From assembly GCF_002250505.1 (NCBI RefSeq), contig NZ_NJGY01000002.1, forward strand, positions 364,839 through 428,838: DNA of 64,000 nt, given 5' to 3'. Position numbers and translations under genes: made by a program. Every line of letters begins with the position of its first letter. Position 1 is the first letter of the stretch. The DNA is from Janthinobacterium sp. PC23-8 (GTDB lineage Bacteria > Pseudomonadota > Gammaproteobacteria > Burkholderiales > Burkholderiaceae_D). The notes under the pieces were generated by a model. That model made no database searches. It was given only the letters and a program-made list of their open reading frames with translations, and was not told where the DNA came from. Of the stretch, positions 1-7,822 are shown piece after piece.

Positions 1-2
1 GC

Positions 3-422
3 TACACATTGAAAGAGCATCCGGTCCAGGGATCAGGCTGGATAGACTTCATCCCTGCTGGCGGCATCGTATCGAATGCAAAAGACTTGAATCTATGGGA
101 CGAAAAACTTCACAAGGGAAAAATCCTGACGCCAGCATCCTACCAGTTGATGACAAGTTACAACATCTCGAGCCGGCATGTGGCGTTTGGTGATGAAAAA
201 ATTGGTTACGGCTACGGCGTGTATGTGAACGACAAAATCCCGGCCAGCTATATCGGCCACTCCGGGAAAGGCTTGGGTTTTGCCTCCATCAAAGTCTATT
301 TTCCTGAAAAAGATGTCGACATGATCGTGCTGGAAAATCAGTTCAGCGAAGACAGCGCCCTTCATTACCACTTCGAAATAAAAATAAGAGAAATAGTGAT
401 GAACAGCAGTCTTTTAAGGTAA
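3..422 (+). CDS. Serine hydrolase / class C beta-lactamase-like protein, C-terminal part
   Basis: The reading frame is open to the left edge of the window, so only about the last 139 residues are present. The visible part has the PAGGIVSNAKDL segment and the GHSGKGLGF segment typical of the penicillin-binding-protein-like serine hydrolase family (beta-lactamase, PF00144 type). The HSG triad corresponds to the KTG box; the catalytic SxxK lies upstream and is not visible. The substrate cannot be told: these proteins may be esterases, peptidases or peptidoglycan-related enzymes. Base composition is clearly lower in GC than the genes after it (about half G+C by eye), which suggests acquisition by transfer. 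A TTG at 9 is only an internal codon. Confidence 0.75.
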   Translation, partial: YTLKEHPVQGSGWIDFIPAGGIVSNAKDLNLWDEKLHKGKILTPASYQLMTSYNISSRHVAFGDEKIGYGYGVYVNDKIPASYIGHSGKGLGFASIKVYFPEKDVDMIVLENQFSEDSALHYHFEIKIREIVMNSSLLR

Positions 423-728
423 GCAAGACCAGATCACCGGCACGGCGGCCACGGCGCTTGCACGCTGACACCCAGGCTGCGGCAAGTGGCGCCAAAACTG
501 CCTCAGATCAAGATTTTCGCGCTGTCCACGCCCCCATTTTCGTGCTTTCGCAGCCGGATCTTGTCATCGGCACTATAATGTCGGCACCGCGTGCAGCGAC
601 ATTGGTGGCGATAGACGGTAACAATTTCGCGTGCGGGCCAGTACAATAGCGGCTCGGCCAACACGGGGTAACACTCTAGCCAGCAGTTGCCAGCACCTAA
701 CCATTTTTTTGACCAGCAAACCAATACT
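423..728. other. Gene-free stretch before fpr
   Basis: About 300 bases without a convincing coding sequence. A short open frame at 458-649 has no recognisable protein features. The stretch probably holds the 3' flank of the hydrolase gene and the fpr promoter: there is a perfect TATAAT at 574-579 and a TACAAT at 642-647. No hairpin terminator stands out. Confidence 0.5.
574..579 (+). promoter_or_regulatory. Candidate -10 box upstream of fpr
   Basis: A perfect TATAAT lies 149 bases before the fpr start. The -35 region at the proper distance (cagccg, 551-556) is poor. A second candidate, TACAAT at 642-647, is closer to the gene. This is inferred from sequence only. Confidence 0.3.
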
Positions 729-1502
729 ATGAGTTCGATGAATGAAGAGCGCGTCTTAAGCGTGCACCACTGGACGGATACCCTGTTCTCCTTTACCACC
801 ACGCGCGATCCTTCGTTGCGTTTCTCGAATGGTCATTTCACGATGATCGGCCTGCGCGTGGACGGCAAGCCGCTGCTGCGCGCCTACAGCATCGCCAGCG
901 CCAATTACGAGGAACACCTGGAGTTTTTCAGCATCAAGGTGCCGGGCGGCCCGCTGACCTCGCGCCTGCAGCACCTGCAAGTGGGCGACACCGTGATCGT
1001 CGGCCGCAAGCCGACCGGTACGCTGGTCTCCGACTACCTGCTGCCAGGCAAGCGCCTGTACATGCTGTCGACCGGCACCGGCCTGGCGCCGTTCCTGTCC
1101 ATCGTGCGCGATCCGGACATCTACGAGCGCTTCGACCAGTTGATCCTCGTGCACGGCGTGCGCCACGTCGATGAACTGGCCTACCACGACCTGCTGGTCG
1201 AGCACCTGCCGAAGGACGAGTTCCTGGGCGAGATGGTGACCGACAAGCTGCGCTACTACCCGACCGTCACCCGCGAAGAATACCGCAACATGGGCCGCAT
1301 CACGTCCCTGATCGAAAGCGGCAAGCTGTTCGAAGACCTGGGCGTGCCCGCGCTGGACCCGGCCGTCGACCGCGTAATGATCTGCGGCAGCTCCGAGATG
1401 CTGCGCGACCTGAAGGACATGCTGGAAGAGCGCGGCTTCAAGGAAGGCAATACCTCCACGCCGGGCGACTTTGTTGTCGAGCGCGCGTTCGCCGAGAAGT
1501 AA
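729..1502 (+). CDS. fpr: Ferredoxin--NADP(+) reductase
   Basis: A 257-residue FAD/NADP(H) oxidoreductase that moves electrons between NADPH and ferredoxin or flavodoxin in the cytoplasm. The FAD-binding RAYS motif is at residues 51-54 and the NADP-binding STGTGLAPFLS segment at about 114-124; the CGSSEM segment near the C terminus and the ending FVVERAFAEK are characteristic of proteobacterial subclass Fpr. The length fits the family. I chose ATG 729 because family proteins start close to here; an upstream in-frame start at 687 adds 14 residues without family character, and ATG 738 is a second choice. It appears monocistronic, with a hairpin just after the stop. Confidence 0.93.
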   Translation: MSSMNEERVLSVHHWTDTLFSFTTTRDPSLRFSNGHFTMIGLRVDGKPLLRAYSIASANYEEHLEFFSIKVPGGPLTSRLQHLQVGDTVIVGRKPTGTLVSDYLLPGKRLYMLSTGTGLAPFLSIVRDPDIYERFDQLILVHGVRHVDELAYHDLLVEHLPKDEFLGEMVTDKLRYYPTVTREEYRNMGRITSLIESGKLFEDLGVPALDPAVDRVMICGSSEMLRDLKDMLEERGFKEGNTSTPGDFVVERAFAEK

Positions 1503-1516
1503 TCTTTCTCACGCTA

Positions 1517-1560
1517 CCAGGGGCCTGGCCTTGCCGCATGCGGTGACGCCGGGCCTCTGG
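1517..1560 (+). terminator. Probable terminator hairpin after fpr
   Basis: Two 13-base arms (1517-1529 and 1548-1560) are complementary with two mismatches, giving a strong GC-rich stem 15 bases after the fpr stop. There is only a weak T stretch afterwards (cgttta), so termination efficiency is uncertain. Confidence 0.5.
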
Positions 1561-1631
1561 CGTTTATGGCACTGTATCCAGGCGTGCGCGCCCAGGGCAA
1601 GATTGGTTCTTTGGGAGATCGTTGTTCGGAT

Positions 1632-1658
1632 GTAAGCGCTCCATAAACCACAGCCTTG
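1632..1658 (+). repeat. IS66 left inverted repeat
   Basis: Left end of the insertion sequence. It matches the complement of 4635-4661 at 24 of 27 positions by eye. The outermost bases gtaagcg are typical of IS66-family ends. Confidence 0.9.
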
Positions 1659-1712
1659 TGACGTGATCCCGATTTGCGCATGCTTGCCGTTTCAATTTGA
1701 ACGGGAGCAAGT

Positions 1713-2036
1713 ATGGAAGGCGACACCGAATTCTGGACCTCACATATCGAGGCCTGCCGCCGTGAAGGCATGGCGGCGAGCGTATATGCACGGCAGCATG
1801 GCCTGACGCTGGCGTCGCTGTACTACTGGCGGCGCAAGTTGACGCGGGTCGCAGCAATCGGCGCCGATGGCGCGGCGAACCAATTTGTCGCCCTGCGCGT
1901 GGTTGATACGGCAGTTGGCGCCGCAACCGGCACGTGCACCCTGGTGCTGCGTTCCGGTCTGCGCCTGGAGCTGGCCGCGCTGCCGTCGCCAGCCTGGCTG
2001 CTGGCCCTCGACCAAGCCCACGCGGGAGTGCGCTGA
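1713..2036 (+). CDS. tnpA: IS66 family accessory protein TnpA
   Basis: A 107-residue protein, the first of the three standard IS66 genes. The N-terminal half has a helix-turn-helix character (WTSHIEACRREGMAASVYARQHGL, then SLYYWRRKL), as expected for the TnpA/Orf1 accessory protein that is required for transposition together with TnpB and TnpC. The remainder is variable and low in motif content. The stop codon overlaps the tnpB start (TGATG at 2034-2038), so the two are probably translationally coupled. ATG 1713 is preceded by a purine-rich gggagc stretch. Confidence 0.88.
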   Translation: MEGDTEFWTSHIEACRREGMAASVYARQHGLTLASLYYWRRKLTRVAAIGADGAANQFVALRVVDTAVGAATGTCTLVLRSGLRLELAALPSPAWLLALDQAHAGVR

Positions 2037-2392
2037 TGCACCCGGGCTGCCGCATCGACCAGGTGTTTTTATGCCGCGACCCGGTCGACTTCCGCAAGTC
2101 CATCGGTGGTCTGTCGGTGCTGGTCGAGCAGGCGCTGGGACTTGATCCGTTCGGCAGCGCGCTGTACGTGTTCATCAACCGCGACCGCAACAAGATCAAG
2201 GTGTTGTACTGGCACCGTAACGGCTTCTGTCTGTGGCTCAAGCGGCTCGAAGCGGAGAAATTCGCGTGGCCGCGCGACGCCGACGGCGCCACGCAAGGCG
2301 TCACGCTGCAGCAGTTCGAGTGGCTGCTGGAAGGCTTCGATGTCTGGCAGAAGCCACCCCATAAAACCCTGCATTTCAGTTCTGTTTCATAG
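2036..2392 (+). CDS. tnpB: IS66 family accessory protein TnpB
   Basis: A 118-residue protein with the family signature VDFRKSIGGL near residue 20 and the YVFINRDRNKIKVLYWHRNGFCLWLKRLE-type core of IS66 Orf2 (shown only in part: NRDRNKIKVLYW and GFCLWLKRLE). The start is the ATG overlapping the tnpA stop; a longer open frame beginning at 1934 is not needed. It is essential for IS66 transposition by family knowledge, though its biochemical role is unclear. Seven bases separate it from the TTG alternative start of tnpC. Confidence 0.92.
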   Translation: MHPGCRIDQVFLCRDPVDFRKSIGGLSVLVEQALGLDPFGSALYVFINRDRNKIKVLYWHRNGFCLWLKRLEAEKFAWPRDADGATQGVTLQQFEWLLEGFDVWQKPPHKTLHFSSVS

Positions 2393-2413
2393 GAGAATTT
2401 GGTAAACTACGGC

Positions 2414-4060
2414 ATGTCTGCCACCACCGCCAAACCGTCCAACCTGCCGCCGCGCTACAGCCTGCCAGAACTGGTGCTGCCGGCCGTGTTGCCGACCGAT
2501 GCGGCAGCGCTGACGGCGTTGCTGCACTCGGTCATCGCCGCGCACCACGACGTCAAGACGCAGGCGATGAACCACATGCAGCACATGCTGGAACAGTTCG
2601 TCCTGGCGCGCCACCGCATGTTCGGCGCCAGCTCGGAACAGTCGTCAGCCCAAGGCCGCTTGTTCGACGAGGCCGAGGCGTTGGCCGCTGGCAGTGATGC
2701 AACGCAGGATGTAGCACCGCTGCCGCCGGATACCAAGCATGATGCCAAATCGAACAGCAAACCGGGGCGTGGCAAGCGCAGCCCGTTGCCGGCCGAGTTA
2801 AAACGCGTCGATATCGTGCACGATGTACCAGCCGCCGAACGTACTTGCCCGTGCGGCACGCCGATGGTGGAAATCGGCGAGGACGTCAGCGAGCAACTCG
2901 ACCTGGTGCCAATGCAGGTGCGCGTGCTGCGCCACATCCGCAAGCGCTACGGCTGCCCCGGCAGTGCCCACGCGCCGGTGACGGCGGCGTTGCCGCCCCA
3001 ACCCCTGCCCAAGAGCAACGCCAGCGCCGATTTGCTGGCCATGCTGCTGGTGGTCAAGTTCATCGATGGCCTGCCACTGGCGCGCTTTGAACATATATTG
3101 GCTCGCCACGGCGTGATGGTGCCGCGCCAGACGCTGGCGCGCTGGGTCATCGGCGCGGCCGGCGTGCTGCAGCCGTTGCTCAACCTGATGCGCGACGCCT
3201 TGCTCGACGGCCCGTTCCTGCACGTCGACGAAACGGTGGTGCAGGTGCTCAAGGAAGCGGGCAAGGCGCCGACCTCGAACAGCTATATGTGGGTGCAGAC
3301 GGGCGGGCCGCCGGGGCGGCCGGTGGTGGTGTTCGACTACGATGCGAGCCGCAGCGGGCAGGTGCCGCTGGGCCTGCTGCACGACTACCGGGGTTACTTG
3401 ATGACCGACGGCTACAGCGGCTATAACGAGTTGATGCGTACCGATGGCATCGAGCAGCTCATTTGCTGGGCGCACGTGCGTCGCCGGTTCGTCGAGGCCG
3501 TCAAGGTGCAGCCCAAGGGCAAGCGCGGCCTTGCGGACGAGGCCGTTGCCATGATAGGCAAGCTGTACGGCGTCGAGCGCGACCACCAGGACGCCGATGA
3601 CGCCACGCGCCTGCTGGCACGGCAAGCCCGCAGTGTGCCGGCGCTGGCGGCGCTGCGGACCTGGCTCGACCAGACGCTGCCGGGTGTGACGCCGAAGAGC
3701 GCGCTCGGCACGGCGCTGTCGTACCTGCGCGATTACTGGCCGCGCCTGACACGCTACACGGAGCGCGGGGACCTGCCGATCGACAACAACCGCGCCGAAA
3801 ACGCGATCCGCCCGTTCGTCGTCGGCCGCAAGGCCTGGCTGTTCAGCGACACGGTGGCCGGCGCCAACGCCAGCGCGGTCATCTACTCGGTGCTGGAGAC
3901 GGCCAAGGCGAACGGGGTGGAACCTTACGCCTGGTTGCGGCGCGTGCTGCGCGAGCTGCCGGCGGTGAAAAACGTCGAAGACGTTGAGGCGCTGCTGCCG
4001 TGGAATGTGAGCGCACTCGACCACGGCCAGAGCGTGACACCGATGGGCGTGCTGCAATGA
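2414..4060 (+). CDS. tnpC: IS66 family transposase TnpC
   Basis: A 548-residue DDE transposase. Order of parts: N-terminal coiled-coil/helical region, a Cys-rich zinc-binding segment (TCPCG, about residues 143-147, and the later RYGCPG), the central DDE domain and the IS66 C-terminal domain. The probable catalytic acids are D272 (HVDETV), D332 (MTDGYSGY) and E462 (NNRAENAIRPF). All are present and the frame is uninterrupted, so the enzyme may be active. ATG 2414 is chosen; a TTG at 2399, only four bases after an AGGAG, is an alternative that adds five residues. Its stop overlaps the start of the next gene (ATGA at 4057-4060). Confidence 0.95.
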   Translation: MSATTAKPSNLPPRYSLPELVLPAVLPTDAAALTALLHSVIAAHHDVKTQAMNHMQHMLEQFVLARHRMFGASSEQSSAQGRLFDEAEALAAGSDATQDVAPLPPDTKHDAKSNSKPGRGKRSPLPAELKRVDIVHDVPAAERTCPCGTPMVEIGEDVSEQLDLVPMQVRVLRHIRKRYGCPGSAHAPVTAALPPQPLPKSNASADLLAMLLVVKFIDGLPLARFEHILARHGVMVPRQTLARWVIGAAGVLQPLLNLMRDALLDGPFLHVDETVVQVLKEAGKAPTSNSYMWVQTGGPPGRPVVVFDYDASRSGQVPLGLLHDYRGYLMTDGYSGYNELMRTDGIEQLICWAHVRRRFVEAVKVQPKGKRGLADEAVAMIGKLYGVERDHQDADDATRLLARQARSVPALAALRTWLDQTLPGVTPKSALGTALSYLRDYWPRLTRYTERGDLPIDNNRAENAIRPFVVGRKAWLFSDTVAGANASAVIYSVLETAKANGVEPYAWLRRVLRELPAVKNVEDVEALLPWNVSALDHGQSVTPMGVLQ

Positions 4061-4566
4061 GCCGGATCTCATCGCCGACGCTCGCCGACGCCATCAAAGT
4101 CGTAAGGGCCATGGGCATCGAGCAAAAAGAGGTACTGGCCAACGAATTGTTCGAGCGGCAGCCAAACCTGTTCGGCTCGGCGCTCGCACTCCACCGCATG
4201 GGTGTCGCCCCGGCAAAAATCGAGGTGGTGCTTGATCTGCTGTTCATCTGCTTCCAGTCAATGAAGCAGTCGGGGTTAAGCTGGCCATTGATCACCGAGG
4301 CTGACCTGGACAAGCAATTAGGACGCTATGTCTCCACGGTGCGGTTTGGTGAAGACCTGGCCTTGGCACAACGCCAGCGCGCCATGACGCAATATCTCGA
4401 ATCCCATCCGGAAAAACCGCTGCTCGCCCATGTCATCGACGAGCTCAACAAATGGTTGGTCGGCATCACACCCGAAGCAACCGACAACTACGTCATGCTC
4501 GCCGCCATGAACTTCGTCAACTGTATCGCATTCACCCCGATCCCGAAGCCGGCGAAGCGAACCTGA
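4057..4566 (+). CDS. IS66 passenger gene, unknown function
   Basis: A 169-residue protein that I do not recognise. It lies within the insertion sequence, between the tnpC stop (4-base ATGA overlap) and the right inverted repeat, so it travels with the element and is probably co-translated with the transposase. It is mainly helical in character, has no signal peptide or clear membrane segment, and no visible catalytic motif. Segments such as AMGIEQKEVLANELF and SMKQSGLSWPLITEADLDKQL look like a soluble regulatory or accessory protein. Function is unknown; possible roles are regulation of transposition or a host-directed cargo function, neither of which can be shown here. Confidence 0.8.
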   Translation: MSRISSPTLADAIKVVRAMGIEQKEVLANELFERQPNLFGSALALHRMGVAPAKIEVVLDLLFICFQSMKQSGLSWPLITEADLDKQLGRYVSTVRFGEDLALAQRQRAMTQYLESHPEKPLLAHVIDELNKWLVGITPEATDNYVMLAAMNFVNCIAFTPIPKPAKRT

Positions 4567-4634
4567 ACGACCTTGCCTGGTTTGTGAGGCATGGACTTCA
4601 ATGCCATCATCATGCCGGCCAGAAGATTAGCGGG

Positions 4635-4661
4635 CAAGGTTGGGGTTTATGGATCGCTTAC
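4635..4661 (-). repeat. IS66 right inverted repeat
   Basis: Right end of the insertion sequence, complementary to 1632-1658 with about three mismatches, immediately followed by the second copy of gttcggat (4662-4669). Confidence 0.9.
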
Positions 4662-4953
4662 GTTCGGATCGTAAACGTTGATGGCATCTGCGCCAGTCAG
4701 CGCGTCAGTGTTCCAGCGTCCGTCCGGTATCGTCAAGCCAGTAAGCCGAATTTGGCGCGCAGCTGTGCTTGTCTGTGGTTTATGGTTGTCATCAGGAACC
4801 GATCTGCTTCCAGCCGCGTGAGAATGACCGCATTATAATTCCCTGCAGTTCTGGCACACGCACATTCCTACATCAAAACAGGACGCGGCCTATTTCCAGC
4901 GCTGGCAGCCAGGCCGACAATGGTGTGTCGCTCAATGATGAACAGGCCACGCC
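4662..4953. other. Non-coding stretch after the IS
   Basis: No convincing gene. It holds the second target-duplication copy, a 13-base string (ctgtggtttatgg, 4773-4785) identical to an internal part of the IS right-end sequence type, and a TATAAT at 4834-4839 that could serve the next gene. Before the insertion this was continuous with 1503-1631. Confidence 0.5.
4834..4839 (+). promoter_or_regulatory. Candidate -10 box for the DUF1264 lipoprotein gene
   Basis: A perfect TATAAT, 115 bases before the start codon. The -35 position (cagccg at 4811-4816) is non-consensus. Notably the TATAAT before fpr (574-579) has the same cagccg at the same spacing, which may reflect a local promoter type or chance. 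Confidence 0.3.
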
Positions 4954-5685
4954 ATGCAGCTTGCCCGTATTTTTCTCCTTTGCTCTCTGCTTGCCGCCTG
5001 CGGCGACCAAGCCACGCAATCGCCCGTGCAAGCCCCCGGCAAGCCTGCCACCATCGCCACGCGCGGCCTGGAAGCCGGCGCGGCCATCTTGCAGGACAAG
5101 CCACCGATCGAGGCGCTGAACGCCTACCTCGACGGCTTTCATTTCTACAGCGGCAACATGAAGGCGCAGATGGAGGCCCATCATTATTGCGCCATTGTCA
5201 ATGAGGACGTGATCCAATGCGTGATCTACGATGGTAACGTCGGGGACGCGAAATTGATGGGTGTCGAATATATTGTCAGCGGCAAGCTGTTCCAGGCTCT
5301 GCCGCTGGCCGAGCAAGCCCTGTGGCACAGCCATGTGCATGAAGTCAAATCGGGCCAGCTGATTGCACCCGGCATTCCCGCTGTCGCCGAAAAGGCGCTG
5401 ATGCAAAAGCTGGTGGGCACCTATGGCAAGACCTGGCATATTTGGCATACGGATCTGCACAAGCAATTGCCGCTGGGCGTGCCGCAGCTGATGATGGGTT
5501 TTACGCAAGATGGGCAGGCCGACGCGGCCATGGTGGTGGCGCGAGATGCGCGTTTCAAGGTGCAGTCGCTGGAAAAACGCCGCCAGCGCGCCGATATTGC
5601 CGCGCCGGCGATCGATCCGGGCGCCGATGCCTGGCAGCATGGCAAGTTACTGCAGTTGCAGGACCCGACTGGCGCCGCGCATTAG
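4954..5685 (+). CDS. OBAP-family (DUF1264) lipoprotein
   Basis: A 243-residue protein with a lipoprotein signal peptide: hydrophobic stretch then LLAAC, lipidation at Cys16. The mature part matches the oil-body-associated-protein family (DUF1264): HFYSGNMKAQMEAHHYCAIV, then VIYDGN, MGVEYIVSGKLF, LWHSHVHEVKSG and TWHIWHTD. Many conserved His residues suggest metal or ligand binding, but no enzymatic activity is established for bacterial members. The membrane in which it is anchored is not certain; residue +2 is Gly, which is compatible with outer-membrane sorting. It is followed 58 bases later by the DUF3297 gene. Confidence 0.85.
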   Translation: MQLARIFLLCSLLAACGDQATQSPVQAPGKPATIATRGLEAGAAILQDKPPIEALNAYLDGFHFYSGNMKAQMEAHHYCAIVNEDVIQCVIYDGNVGDAKLMGVEYIVSGKLFQALPLAEQALWHSHVHEVKSGQLIAPGIPAVAEKALMQKLVGTYGKTWHIWHTDLHKQLPLGVPQLMMGFTQDGQADAAMVVARDARFKVQSLEKRRQRADIAAPAIDPGADAWQHGKLLQLQDPTGAAH

Positions 5686-5743
5686 TCGCCACGCACTAGC
5701 TGCCCTGTTGTCGTTCAGCGCATTCTGGGCGATAATTGCGGCC

Positions 5744-5992
5744 ATGAACGATACCACCACCTTACCCCCATTGCCCGATCGCCTGTCGATCGACCCCAGC
5801 AGCCCTTATCACGTCGCCGCCGTGTTTGAAAACGACGTGGGCATCAAGTTCAACGACAAGGAACGCCTCGATGTCGAAGAATATTGCATCAGCGAACGCT
5901 GGATCAAGGTTGCCTCGACCAAGTCGCTGGACCGCCGCGGCCGTCCGCTGCAAATCAAACTGAAAGGCAAGGTCGAAGCGTTTTATCGCTGA
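5744..5992 (+). CDS. DUF3297 family protein
   Basis: An 82-residue small acidic/basic mixed protein. The central part, DVGIKFNDKERLDVEEYCISE followed by GRPLQIKLKGKVEAFY, is the conserved core of the DUF3297 family, which is widespread in proteobacteria and of unknown function. ATG 5744 gives the family length; longer upstream extension in the frame has no family character. It has no signal peptide, so it should be cytoplasmic. A clear terminator follows 30 bases after the stop. Confidence 0.82.
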   Translation: MNDTTTLPPLPDRLSIDPSSPYHVAAVFENDVGIKFNDKERLDVEEYCISERWIKVASTKSLDRRGRPLQIKLKGKVEAFYR

Positions 5993-6022
5993 TTCTTGCG
6001 CTGCTCCCTGTTCCTGTCATTG

Positions 6023-6051
6023 CAAAAGGCCGACGTGATCGGCCTTTTTTG
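6023..6051 (+). terminator. Rho-independent terminator
   Basis: aaaaggccgac / gatcggccttttt: a 7-8 bp GC stem followed by six T residues. It ends the DUF3297 transcript; the A-rich start also makes it usable from the minus strand for the convergent DUF2063 gene. Confidence 0.85.
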
Positions 6052-6066
6052 CGCCTGGCACAAGGT

Positions 6067-6903
6067 TCAATCTGCACCGCATGTGATACCGGCGGCGCTC
6101 GCCAGCGGCAGCCACAGCAGGGCGTCGGCCAGCACCTGGGCGACCGGCAAGGCGCACTCTCTGGCCGCATGCAGCGCGCAGGCTTGCAAGCCATGTGCTT
6201 CATGCTCGGCCGCCTGCAGCAAGTGAAATTGCCACGGCAGCAATACGTGCATGTTCAGCCGGTACTGTAATCTGGCAATCGCCAGATAATCCGCGCCCGG
6301 CGCGGGCGGCGGCGGCATGGCTTGCTCCGATGCGGCCTGTGCTTGACGCCAGAAAGCCTGCACCGGAAACGACAGGGCCAGCAAGCGCGTGCAGGGCGCC
6401 AGCCGTATCGCTTCTTCGCCACCGGTCAGCCAGCCAAGGTCCGGCGTCCCGGGCGGGCGGCGCTTTTCCAGCCCCGGCGCCCTGCCCGCCTCGCTGCGCG
6501 CCCTTTCCAGCCGGGCCAGTTCGACGGGGAAACGCAGCTGCCCGCCGCTGCCTGGCGGCTGGCTCGCTGCCAGGAAATCGGCAAAACCGCCGCCCAGGTC
6601 GTACAAGGTGGGCGAGCGCGACGGGTGGCGCCAGACATAGGCGCGGGCGAAAAAGTCGAACAGTTCATCGCCCATGGTTTTGCGCAACACGGGAAAGTCG
6701 GCCTGCAGGCATTCGAGCAGGCGCTGCACATAGCCGTCGGCGTAGATATGCAAACGCCCTTCATTCTTGAGCACCTCGCCCTGGCTCAGGCCATGGTGCT
6801 GCTGCGCCAGTTCCATGCCGCGCCGCGCGCCGCCGGGCGCCGTCATGGCGGTCAGAAACCAGGCCTGCAGCCGCGCCAGCGGTAGATGCTCGGGTTCATG
6901 CAT
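6067..6903 (-). CDS. MNIO partner protein, DUF2063 (HvfC/BufC-type)
   Basis: A 278-residue protein. Its N-terminal region (about residues 8-105: [15 protein letters not shown], then [24 protein letters not shown] cut here as [11 protein letters not shown] and [14 protein letters not shown], then [20 protein letters not shown]) is the DUF2063 domain found in HvfC/BufC. These partners help the neighbouring DUF692 oxidase recognise its peptide substrate, by family knowledge. ATG 6903 gives an 8-base overlap with the end of the upstream DUF692 gene and the expected N terminus; a longer open frame to 6975 is a shadow. It is the last gene of the three-gene operon. Confidence 0.88.
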   Translation of the reverse strand: MHEPEHLPLARLQAWFLTAMTAPGGARRGMELAQQHHGLSQGEVLKNEGRLHIYADGYVQRLLECLQADFPVLRKTMGDELFDFFARAYVWRHPSRSPTLYDLGGGFADFLAASQPPGSGGQLRFPVELARLERARSEAGRAPGLEKRRPPGTPDLGWLTGGEEAIRLAPCTRLLALSFPVQAFWRQAQAASEQAMPPPPAPGADYLAIARLQYRLNMHVLLPWQFHLLQAAEHEAHGLQACALHAARECALPVAQVLADALLWLPLASAAGITCGAD

Positions 6904-7822
6904 GGATATCTCCCAGGTGAAAGCTGAGCGGACTGGACACGGCGCCGCGCGCCACCGCCGGCACATCGTCGCCAAATTCGCCCCGCTCGGCCGCGCGCGC
7001 CTTGGCCAGTTCAGCCAGCAACTGCGGATACGGCGGAATATTGGCGTCCCATTCCAGCAGGGCCGACACGCCGCCCGTCAGCCTCTGCGCCAGCGCGTAC
7101 AGCCGCCAGACGGCCGCCGGCACCGGTGCGTCGTGGGTATCGATCAGCACCTCGCCGCAATCGGTGGGGCCGGCCAGGTGCAGTTGCACGATATGACGGT
7201 GCGGCAACTGGCGGATATAGTGAACCGCATCGTAACCATGGTTGTGCGCGCTGACATGCACGTTATTGACGTCCAGCAGCAGGCCGCAGCCCGTTTCCGT
7301 CGCCAGTCGGCCCAGGAATTCCCATTCCGGCATGCTGGACGATGCGAACTCGACGTAGGTGCTGGGGTTTTCCAGAACCAGCGGGCGCCCCAGGAAATCC
7401 TGCACCTGGCGCACCCGCGCGGCCACATGGCGCAAGCTCGCTTCATCGAGCGGCAGTGGCAGCAGGTCGTGGCTGTTGACGCAGGCGACGCCGGTCCAGC
7501 ACAGATGGTCCGATACCCAGGCGGGTTGCAACTCGTCAGCCAGTTGGCGCAGCTTGCGCAAATACACCAGGTCGAGCGGATCGCTGCTGCCGATCGACAG
7601 CGACACGCCATGCATCACGATCGGCACTTGCGCGGCCACCGTTTCCAGCACATGGCGGCCGTAGCCATGGTTGTCGATAAAGTTCTCGCTGATGATCTCG
7701 AACCAGTCCACCTGCGGCCCGTGTTCGAGGATGTGCTGGTAGTGTTGCGGGCGCAGCCCGACGCCCAGGCCCAGATGCGGCAGGCCCAGGCGGGGAGCCG
7801 CCATGGTGGTGGCGGCCGTCAT
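6896..7822 (-). CDS. Multinuclear non-heme iron oxidase (MNIO), DUF692 / UPF0276, BufB-like
   Basis: A 308-residue TIM-barrel enzyme of the DUF692 family, which modifies Cys or other residues of ribosomally made peptides using two or three iron ions. Probable metal ligands are all visible: H71 (MHGVSLS), D105 and H106 (SDHLCW), E151 (ENPSTYVEF), D184 and N187 ([13 protein letters not shown]), H215 (QLHLAG), H230 (DTHDAP) and E257 (EWDANIP). The SDHLCW and DTHDAPV segments fit the BufB/HvfB-type group. Its ATG overlaps the stop of the upstream ferritin-like gene by one base (TGATG), and it overlaps the DUF2063 gene by 8 bases, so the three are co-translated. The likely substrate is the Cys-rich tail of the upstream gene product. 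Confidence 0.92.
   Translation of the reverse strand: MTAATTMAAPRLGLPHLGLGVGLRPQHYQHILEHGPQVDWFEIISENFIDNHGYGRHVLETVAAQVPIVMHGVSLSIGSSDPLDLVYLRKLRQLADELQPAWVSDHLCWTGVACVNSHDLLPLPLDEASLRHVAARVRQVQDFLGRPLVLENPSTYVEFASSSMPEWEFLGRLATETGCGLLLDVNNVHVSAHNHGYDAVHYIRQLPHRHIVQLHLAGPTDCGEVLIDTHDAPVPAAVWRLYALAQRLTGGVSALLEWDANIPPYPQLLAELAKARAAERGEFGDDVPAVARGAVSSPLSFHLGDIHA

Larger units (their letters stand above)
1632..4661 (+). mobile_element. Complete IS66-family insertion sequence, 3030 bp, with passenger gene
   Basis: The ends are imperfect 27-bp inverted repeats: left 1632-1658 starting gtaagcgctccataaacc, right 4635-4661 ending in its near-complement (3 mismatches by eye). The element is flanked by a perfect 8-bp duplication, gttcggat, at 1624-1631 and 4662-4669, the target-duplication length of the IS66 family. 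Inside are tnpA, tnpB, tnpC and a fourth gene. IS66 elements with the three standard genes are usually about 2.5 kb; the extra gene explains the larger size. All genes are intact and the duplication is perfect, so insertion is probably recent. It landed between the fpr terminator and the next gene, apparently without breaking a gene. Confidence 0.95.

Noticed and set aside
458-649. 63-codon frame before fpr
   Set aside because: No ribosome-binding site, no recognisable features and it covers the probable promoter region.
3879-4313. Minus-strand 144-codon frame across the tnpC end and passenger gene
   Set aside because: Antisense to the passenger gene and the transposase, and Ser/Arg-rich.
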